From Sphingobacteriales bacterium (GTDB lineage Bacteria > Bacteroidota > Bacteroidia > UKL13-3): a stretch of DNA of 41,528 nucleotides. Under the pieces are notes generated by a model. It was not told the DNA's origin and made no database searches. It saw only the letters and a list, made by a program, of their open reading frames with translations. The stretch lies in the NCBI GenBank assembly GCA_021298155.1, contig JAJTEN010000019.1, positions 1 through 41,528 of the forward strand, in the 5' to 3' direction. The position numbers were made by a program, and so were the translations under genes. This document shows positions 37,201-41,528 of this stretch, one piece after another. Position 1 is the first letter of the stretch, and every line of letters begins with the position of its first letter.

Positions 37201-37991
37201 ACTTATGGACATTTGGCGATGGTTCTAGTTCTGTTTTACCAGATTTTGTTAAAGGCTTTCCAACCCCTGGCAACTTCAAAGTTACCCTAACGGCGGTAGA
37301 CAGTGTAGGATGTATGAGCACGCAAACACAAACAATTGAAATTGATCCTGCGGTAAGCGGACCAAGTGCCTCGTTTAATACCGACCATCAGGTTCAATGT
37401 ATAGATAAAAACAGTTTTAATTTTTACAATACCTCAATCCATATGGGTCAGGGTTGGATTAAAAAATATTATTGGTATTTTGGTGATGGCACCATGGATT
37501 CTACCAATTCTTTTATTTCGAATAAAAAATATGCGAGTGCCGGAAACTATATTGTAACCTTGGTTGCCGTAAATGCGCAAGATTGCCGCGATACCATGAG
37601 TATGTTTGTGCAGGTAAGACCTTTACCATGTGCTGGTGTATTAAAGTTTGTGAACCTACAAGATGGTTCTAATTGGAATATAGATCCTAAGCTAAACGAT
37701 GCTGGCATGGTAAATGCTATATCTTCAACTGATGCAAATCAATGGTATAGCATGCATCCAAATCCGAATAATGGAAGCTTTAGCATACAATTTAAAGAAC
37801 GCATACTTGAGCCAATTACCATTACGGTTGTAGATGTATTAGGAAAACAAGTATACCAGAAAACACATGAACAAATGGGATCAAACCTATTGCAAGTAGG
37901 CACAGATAACTTACAAGACGGCACATACTTGTTACTTATTTCTAGCGAAAAACAACAATACAATAAGCAGAAGTTTGTGGTTATAAAGTAG
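34299..37991 (+). CDS. T9SS-exported adhesin with LamG, Ig-like and about nine PKD domains
   Basis: A 1230-residue extracellular protein. After a signal peptide (to about 23) comes a LamG/concanavalin-like domain (about 33-245: NGLVGFWPFNGNANDESGNG ... DIAIWNRALTSIEV), an Ig-like domain (about 248-340: QPSSQTINQNKAAQFVV), then roughly nine PKD domains (about 352-1125), recognised by YxWDFGDG-type strands such as TYKWDFGDGT, YIWNFGDGK and YLWTFGDGSS; one near 770 lacks the core motif. The C-terminal T9SS type A sorting domain starts MHPNPNNGSFSIQF and ends QYNKQKFVVIK. PKD and LamG domains usually bind glycans or proteins, so surface attachment or polysaccharide contact is likely. It is monocistronic. 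Confidence 0.93.
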   Translation: MKIKSILLTALILFCLSDSILSQNVPSYVPSNGLVGFWPFNGNANDESGNGLNGIIKDASLTSDRFNIVNHSYLVDGVNCPTPKGIVLPAQLNNAGSYSISIWYQTTDSTKTQQTLFNSSPHNFIATSINYASNNKTCSFFGNGVWQIGCGTINWDTYNLADWHHLIVIKTTNEIQYYQDGLLSFTQPLQASFNTGSIDSMVIGAINFNGGINCYETFKGKLDDIAIWNRALTSIEVSSLFTGCQLNITTQPSSQTINQNKAAQFVVAASDPAASYQWQTDIGNGFQNIQDQGKFSGTNNDTLLIAGVRICNDNQAFRCIVTSGACADTTSIATLSVNYDETCIDSNATVGDPLAVFTTEKVACSSQLNFNNLSINGILSTWDFGDPASGSDNTSNLSNPSHVFSAAGTYAVTLISKDGPGCSDTLTKNVEVAPLGSAPIANFTAQIDSGACITKVHFTNTSSNATHFIWTFPDGSINKQANPSITFPLAGNYVIQLIAISESGCSDTLTQNIVIQSNSTGAVARFTANDTAQCFANHSFNFNNQSLYFGPSFIQTYKWDFGDGTTNTSNTFVYNKQYAAAGVYTVQLIGISPTGCADTAYQTIRVIPSAQANFTVNIGCSKTATLAHFIEPNTTYIWNFGDGKYASHTLDTFNHTFTRPGFYNITLSAYAENACSSTFNLNTYASDGNTPIANFSYDTVCGNNIQFNNLTQFGSGYLWNFGDGSPVVSEFAPYHSFPTAGTYTVTLTTNKSATCSHTISLPVSAPQGWNIKLPRAKLAYYVHPCTNEISAVDSFSLESVNFKWYLNKVFIDTGSQITVPTGGPGNYEIMLVADNFFCSDTAIAGIKIQEAPEALFEISNDACSNTIIVNNLSKNANTYMWDFGDVSATHNVKTGPSASHTYANNGTYTIRLIAFNLTGCSDTISLPVTLTKATALNKANFTYTYGLCNCECDNYIRFKNLTPGTNTYLWTFGDGSSSVLPDFVKGFPTPGNFKVTLTAVDSVGCMSTQTQTIEIDPAVSGPSASFNTDHQVQCIDKNSFNFYNTSIHMGQGWIKKYYWYFGDGTMDSTNSFISNKKYASAGNYIVTLVAVNAQDCRDTMSMFVQVRPLPCAGVLKFVNLQDGSNWNIDPKLNDAGMVNAISSTDANQWYSMHPNPNNGSFSIQFKERILEPITITVVDVLGKQVYQKTHEQMGSNLLQVGTDNLQDGTYLLLISSEKQQYNKQKFVVIK

Positions 37992-38021
37992 AAGAGTAAA
38001 AGAAGCAGTTTTTTAAAGTAG

Positions 38022-38093
38022 TGCACCCAAAGGGATTCGAACCCCCATCTTCAGAACCGGAATCTGAAATTCTATCCATTGAACTATGGGTGC
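38022..38093 (-). tRNA. tRNA-Arg (anticodon CCG)
   Basis: On the minus strand acceptor GCACCCA pairs with TGGGTGC, the D arm contains GTTCAATGGAT, the anticodon arm TCAGA-TTCCGGT-TCTGA gives anticodon CCG, and the T arm is GGGGGTTCGAATCCCTT-like. The discriminator is A and CCA is not encoded. The 5' half and 26 bases of upstream sequence are repeated directly upstream. No strong promoter or terminator is obvious. Confidence 0.93.
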
Positions 38094-38120
38094 ATATTTA
38101 AAAAAAGAACATCTTACACC
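38072..38120. repeat. Direct repeat, copy 1 (tRNA-Arg 5' half plus leader)
   Basis: The 49-base sequence is identical to 38148-38196. It includes the tRNA-Arg 5' half (from base 1 to the end of the D arm) and the 27 bases before it. Start-to-start distance is 76 bases. Confidence 0.95.
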
Positions 38121-38121
38121 C

Positions 38122-38169
38122 TCAGAACCGGTCCGCTGGCTAGCGGACTATCCATTGAACTATGGGTGC
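38122..38169 (-). pseudogene. Partial tRNA-Arg copy with altered anticodon arm
   Basis: The minus strand has a perfect acceptor 5' strand and D arm, then a 16-base palindrome-like insert TCCGCTAGCCAGCGGA where the real gene has 11 bases, and then CCGGTTCTGA, the anticodon bases and the 3' strand of the anticodon stem. It stops there: no variable loop, T arm or acceptor 3' strand follow, so it cannot make a tRNA. Confidence 0.8.
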
Positions 38170-38196
38170 ATATTTAAAAAAAGAACATCTTACACC
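38148..38196. repeat. Direct repeat, copy 2
   Basis: Second copy of the 49-base sequence at 38072-38120; the intervening unit differs only in the anticodon-arm portion. Confidence 0.95.
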
Positions 38197-38211
38197 TTCT
38201 ACCTTTACGCC

Positions 38212-38670
38212 ATGATAGTTAGATTGCTCGTTTTCTTAGTGGTAAATTTTACAGCCTTGGCAATAGGTGGTTTAGCCACAAAAAATGGCGTGAGCTCTGA
38301 TTGGTATGCTCAATTAAACAAAGCACCATGGACGCCCCCAGGCTGGGTTTTTGGAGCGGCGTGGACCAGCATAATGGTTTGTTATGCTATTTATATGGCG
38401 TATGCTTGGGAAATTCAACCAGACAAAAAATATGTATTGCTTCTTTTTATTGCCCAATGGATATTAAATGTACTCTGGAATCCGGTTTTCTTTAGCTACC
38501 AACAAACGCTGTTAGGTTTATGTATCATCATAGCCCTAACTGCCCTTATTGGCTACATTTTATTTACCCAATTGGGTGTATTAAAACTAAAAAGCCTGCT
38601 ATTAGCACCCTATTTTATATGGTTGCTCATAGCAAGCTCTTTAAATGCATATATCGTATTTAAAAACTAA
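38212..38670 (+). CDS. tspO: TspO/MBR family membrane protein
   Basis: A five-helix inner- or outer-membrane protein of 152 residues (TspO, the bacterial relative of the mitochondrial translocator protein, binds porphyrins and may photodegrade them). Family residues are clear: WYAQLNKAPWTPPGWVFGAAWTSIM, QWILNVLWNPVFFS, and a final YFIWLLIASSLNAYIVFKN. The ATG at 38212 gives the family N-terminus MIVRLLVFLVV. The frame is open upstream to 38086, but that part crosses the duplicated tRNA half and is not coding. It nearly touches the convergent gene (one base between stop codons). Confidence 0.92.
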   Translation: MIVRLLVFLVVNFTALAIGGLATKNGVSSDWYAQLNKAPWTPPGWVFGAAWTSIMVCYAIYMAYAWEIQPDKKYVLLLFIAQWILNVLWNPVFFSYQQTLLGLCIIIALTALIGYILFTQLGVLKLKSLLLAPYFIWLLIASSLNAYIVFKN

Positions 38671-38671
38671 T

Positions 38672-39502
38672 CTAGTTTGTTAGCAAAACCTTCTCTACGC
38701 TCAAAGTAGCGCCATGTTGTATATGTAACAAATAAATTCCTTTGGCCATTCCTGAAACATCAATCGTTTCAGTAAATTGATCAGCAAAGTGGTTTGATCC
38801 AAACCATACACACTCACCCTGAAGATTATATAATTTTATTACACTTTGCTCACTTTGCGCTGTATTAAAAGAAACGTATAAGGTTTGCTGTGCTGGATTT
38901 GGGAAAATATGTAGGCTCGAACCGAAAGTATTTTCTTTGATAGCGGTAAAGCCTTTCTTAAATACTTTTAAGGTACTTAAGGTAGTTAAATCGCTGCCTT
39001 TATGCCCCTCGTGGTTAGAATTAAATGCACCATAAAACACAACCTCATTCACATCTGTAGGGGCAATCCAATCAAATAACCAAACCGCAGAATCTACCCC
39101 AAATACACCCTGTGTTTTATAGGTAATATATTTACCATTTCCATTTAATTGCGTGCGCAAAGAATCTGTAAGAACCAAAGTACCCAATAATTTTCCATCA
39201 ATGGCTTGTGGCGAAATGGAGAACCCAAAACGAGTATGTCCTGCAGATTTATTAACAGCCCTAATGGTGTATTTTACACCTGGTTCAAAACCTTCTTCAG
39301 GAATGCTAGACTTTATCCAATTAGCTTGGGTAATGGCTGTACCACCATGACAAGCGGTACAATTTCTTAAACTATCGCCAGGAGAACCCGTAAATCCCGG
39401 ATTACTACCGTCTTGTTGTTTGGCTAAAATTTTCAAATCAAATGATTCAAAAAATACAAGTGCCACTAAACCAATTATAAAAGTAAGTAATGTTTTTTTC
39501 AT
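38672..39502 (-). CDS. Choice-of-anchor V-type T9SS protein with a single c-type heme motif
   Basis: A 276-residue exported protein. A hydrophobic leader is followed by GFTGSPGDSLRNCTACHGG, a CxxCH heme-c site (Cys48, Cys51, His52) in the choice-of-anchor V context, then a Reelin-like beta-sandwich (about 70-185: FEPGVKYTIRAVNKSAGHTRFGFSISP and VFYGAFNSNHEGHKGSD). The last 80 residues are a T9SS type A sorting domain (HIFPNPAQQTLYVSFNTAQ ... GIYLLHIQHGATLSVEKVLLTN). The heme would be attached in the periplasm before export, if at all. Such proteins are secreted or surface-held; redox activity is inferred from the motif only. Confidence 0.88.
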   Translation of the reverse strand: MKKTLLTFIIGLVALVFFESFDLKILAKQQDGSNPGFTGSPGDSLRNCTACHGGTAITQANWIKSSIPEEGFEPGVKYTIRAVNKSAGHTRFGFSISPQAIDGKLLGTLVLTDSLRTQLNGNGKYITYKTQGVFGVDSAVWLFDWIAPTDVNEVVFYGAFNSNHEGHKGSDLTTLSTLKVFKKGFTAIKENTFGSSLHIFPNPAQQTLYVSFNTAQSEQSVIKLYNLQGECVWFGSNHFADQFTETIDVSGMAKGIYLLHIQHGATLSVEKVLLTN

Positions 39503-39567
39503 GTGATTGTAAACTTAAATGTTAAGTACAAGGTAGTATTTTTTTTATAATAATAAAAAATTTTCAA

Positions 39568-40659
39568 TTAAAAATCCCACCAAACCGAATCTGGATAGTG
39601 TTTACCAATTTGCACCGGTTCTCCAATAAGCGGTGTAGTGAGTTGCTGTTGTTTGGCAATTGCTTCTGCTTTTAATCTGGTTATAGATTCATTCCAAGGA
39701 TGCATGGCCAATGAGAATTTTGCCCAATGTACAGGTAACAAGACCTTGGCACGCAAATCAATTTGTGCCTTAACAACCTCTTCAGGCATCATGTGAATAT
39801 AAGGCCACATGGTATTGTACTGCCCACATTCTAACAAGGCCAAATCAAAGGGACCAAAACGATTTCCAATTTCTTTAAAATGCTTACCATAACCACTGTC
39901 GCCACCTAAAAAAAGGGTATGCGAAGGAGCCTTTAAAACGAAAGCCGACCAAAGGCTTTGGTTCCTACCAAATTTTCTTCCAGAAAAATGCCTACTTGGC
40001 ACTGCCCTGATGGTAATAGCATTTGGCTGAACCAAAACGGTTTCTTCCCACCAATCTAACTCTGTAATGCGACTTGGTTCAATGCCCCAAGATTCTAAAT
40101 GAGCACCCACACCCAAGGAGGTAACGATTCGCTTATATTTACCCTCTAGGGCAACAATTGTTTCATAATCGAGGTGATCGTAATGATCGTGAGTAAGCAC
40201 AAGTACATCTATTGCTGGAAAATCTTCCACGCTATACACATCTGTGCCCGCAAAGCTTTTGGCGAAAAAAGAAACAGGCGCTGCATGTCCACTAAATACC
40301 GGATCCACTAAAATTTTAATTCCATCAATGAGGATATAATAGGAAGAATGTCCGAACCAAACAACCTGAGCTACGGAAGAATCAAGTGAAAATAAATTGG
40401 TTTTAAGTGTTGGAATAGGTCGCGGTGCTTCCGTATTTTTAGGTTTATTAAGGAAAGTTTTAGCTGCATCATAGGTATTAATACCTGGGGCAAAATTGGG
40501 CGTTTCTTCTATGTTTACAAAAGCACCATTTACATAATTCGGCGATTTTTTAATACGCTCTAACCTGTCTCCACTGGGCAATTTCCCAAATACAGGTTTA
40601 TCTAAAAAATAATAACTATAGGCACCTATAGTAAGTAGAATAACGAATACAATTTGCAT
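39568..40659 (-). CDS. Metallo-beta-lactamase-fold hydrolase, NAPE-PLD/RomA-like
   Basis: A 363-residue hydrolase with an N-terminal membrane anchor or signal (MQIVFVILLTIGAYSYYFL). The fold motifs are VWFGHSSYYILIDGIKILVDPVFS, the metal site THDHYDH (His157, His159, Asp161, His162), VPSRHFSGR, LFLGGDSGYGKHF and LPVHWAKFSLAMHPW, the pattern of the NAPE-hydrolysing phospholipase D/RomA/UlaG-like family. The substrate is unknown; a lipid or cell-envelope phosphodiester is possible. Its promoter's -33 TTG lies in the A run of the adjacent terminator. Confidence 0.9.
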   Translation of the reverse strand: MQIVFVILLTIGAYSYYFLDKPVFGKLPSGDRLERIKKSPNYVNGAFVNIEETPNFAPGINTYDAAKTFLNKPKNTEAPRPIPTLKTNLFSLDSSVAQVVWFGHSSYYILIDGIKILVDPVFSGHAAPVSFFAKSFAGTDVYSVEDFPAIDVLVLTHDHYDHLDYETIVALEGKYKRIVTSLGVGAHLESWGIEPSRITELDWWEETVLVQPNAITIRAVPSRHFSGRKFGRNQSLWSAFVLKAPSHTLFLGGDSGYGKHFKEIGNRFGPFDLALLECGQYNTMWPYIHMMPEEVVKAQIDLRAKVLLPVHWAKFSLAMHPWNESITRLKAEAIAKQQQLTTPLIGEPVQIGKHYPDSVWWDF

Positions 40660-40673
40660 ATCAGCGCAAGATG

Positions 40674-40702
40674 CAAAATTATTGCTTGATTCTAAAGCAC
40701 AA
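40674..40702 (-). promoter_or_regulatory. Promoter of the metallo-hydrolase gene
   Basis: On the minus strand a TTG (40700-40702) and, 18 bases later, TAATTTTG (40674-40681) match the Bacteroidota consensus, 15 bases before the ATG. Confidence 0.6.
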
Positions 40703-40731
40703 AAAAAGGGGGCTGAAGCCCCCTTTTTTCT
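40700..40731 (-). terminator. Terminator after the right-edge PKD gene
   Basis: GGGGGCTGAAGCCCCC (40708-40723) forms a GC-rich stem with an A run on one side and a T run on the other, 20 bases beyond the stop of the preceding minus-strand gene. Confidence 0.88.
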
Positions 40732-40750
40732 ATTAAGAATAAAAACAAGA

Positions 40751-41528
40751 TTATTTAATAATCACTAACCTAGTAGTTAAAGTTGTTTCTAAACTGCTAA
40801 TTCTAACCATATACATACCTTCAGACAAGTTATTGGTAATAATTGGCGTGGTATGTTTTCCGGCCGTTACATAAGAAGCTGGAATTTGAATAATTTCTTT
40901 ACCAGTTAAATCTAATACACTGATGCTAACGTTTTCAGACTTATTCAAGAAGAAATCAACCAACACATTATCTCTACTTGGATTAGGATATACCAAGAAG
41001 TTATTAATTAATGGTGCTTTTTCATCAAGAGAAGTTGCAATAACCTTAATGGTTTTAGAGATTGAATCTACCCCATGAATATGAGAAGCGATTAAGGTTA
41101 CTGTATAGCTACCATTGGCAGTATAAGTATGTGTTGCATTTTTAGTGTTTGCAGTAGCGCCATCTCCAAATTTCCAAGTATAGCTTATGGTTAATCCTTT
41201 TTCAACAGTTGTATTAGTAAATGAAAGTGAACGTGAACCATTGGCCGTATCTTGTGCATGAGTGAAATCTACTACTGGTAAAATGCTCACATCATTGATG
41301 GTAATTTCAAATGATTTTGTAGTATTACCACATTTGCTTCTAGCAGTTAATGTAACCGTATACTTACCATTTGCAGGGAAAGTAAAACTTGGGTTCATAG
41401 CAGAAGAAGTATCAGTAGTGCTTGCAGCTACACCAAAATCCCAGAAATAACTTGTTGCATTAGAAGAACTATTCACAAAATCTACCTTTAAAGTATTTGA
41501 GGTAGCAGGAGCAGTAAAGTTTGCCGTT
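40751..41528 (-). CDS. PKD-domain T9SS protein, C-terminal part (runs off right edge)
   Basis: The minus strand is open from the right edge to the stop at 40751; the N-terminus is missing. The visible 258 residues hold two PKD-type domains (SSNATSYFWDFG ... YTVTLTARSKCGNT and LTISYTWKFGDGATANTK ... YTVTLIASHIHG) and a T9SS type A sorting domain beginning FLVYPNPSRDNVLVDFFLN and ending MYMVRISSLETTLTTRLVIIK. It is probably a secreted adhesin or enzyme with a PKD stalk; the catalytic or binding part lies outside. A GTG at 41476 looks like a start but is inside the first PKD domain. Confidence 0.9.
   Translation of the reverse strand, partial: TANFTAPATSNTLKVDFVNSSSNATSYFWDFGVAASTTDTSSAMNPSFTFPANGKYTVTLTARSKCGNTTKSFEITINDVSILPVVDFTHAQDTANGSRSLSFTNTTVEKGLTISYTWKFGDGATANTKNATHTYTANGSYTVTLIASHIHGVDSISKTIKVIATSLDEKAPLINNFLVYPNPSRDNVLVDFFLNKSENVSISVLDLTGKEIIQIPASYVTAGKHTTPIITNNLSEGMYMVRISSLETTLTTRLVIIK

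Noticed and set aside
34299..37991. Repeated units as a CRISPR or DNA repeat array
   Set aside because: The periodicity is at protein level (PKD domains with divergent DNA), not exact direct DNA repeats with spacers.
38086..38211. Upstream extension of the TspO frame with a possible start at 38086
   Set aside because: It runs through the tRNA-Arg 5' half and its duplicate, and TspO's family N-terminus begins at 38212. The repeated peptide patterns it would give (YLKKEH, CIFKKR) come from the DNA repeat.
41474..41476. GTG at 41476 as a gene start
   Set aside because: The frame stays open to the window edge and the codon lies within a PKD domain, so the gene is only truncated by the window.

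Overview
The window is A+T-rich bacterial chromosome from a member of the phylum Bacteroidota. The evidence is: secreted proteins ending in the type IX secretion (T9SS) type A sorting domain; house-keeping promoters of the Bacteroidota type (-7 TAnnTTTG with a TTG about 18-19 bases upstream); an almost complete lack of Shine-Dalgarno sequences; and neighbourhoods known from this phylum (folP-cdaA, and DUF1599 followed by a BT_3928-like DoxX/MauE protein). PKD-rich adhesins and the GlmU-like, DUF4080 radical SAM and LytTR families also fit, perhaps the Chitinophagales/Sphingobacteriales side, but I cannot place it further. Most of the window is ordinary, densely packed core genome. I see no phage, insertion sequence, CRISPR array or defence island.

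Layout. 1-2445: start of a secreted protein running off the left edge, then an MbnP-like lipoprotein and a MauG/MbnH-like di-heme peroxidase whose junction looks broken. 2518-6975: yajQ, cdaA and folP, then DUF1599, a BT_3928-like membrane protein and aroK. 7110-10464: HU, a PyrR-like phosphoribosyltransferase, ribosomal L31, a GlmU-like protein and tpiA. 10526-16561: a 1461-residue exported protein of unknown function, then plsY, clpS and scoA. 16558-20320: gpsA, pnp and rpsO on the minus strand. 20411-23056: an alpha/beta hydrolase, tRNA-Glu, a 6S-like RNA and gapA. 23299-27118: two LPP20-like lipoproteins and a LytS/LytTR-type two-component system. 27387-33378: atpC-atpD, a thioesterase, thiamine pyrophosphokinase, a DUF4080 radical SAM protein and a glycosyltransferase, all minus. 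33539-41528: a lipoprotein, a PKD/LamG adhesin, tRNA-Arg with a partial duplicate, TspO, a single-heme T9SS protein, a metallo-beta-lactamase-fold hydrolase, and the end of a second PKD protein running off the right edge.

Functional links. plsY and gpsA serve phospholipid synthesis; tpiA and gapA are consecutive glycolytic steps; rpsO-pnp is the classic ribosomal protein/RNase pair; cdaA makes c-di-AMP next to yajQ, a c-di-GMP-binding family. The best candidates for a second look are the 6S-like RNA (21807-21999), the partial tRNA-Arg duplication (38051-38196), heptamer-periodic intergenic tracts, one of which encloses a palindromic element (23103-23231, 27191-27316), the out-of-frame MbnP/peroxidase junction (about 1651-1726), and the 1461-residue protein. 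I did not find a clear new multi-gene system.
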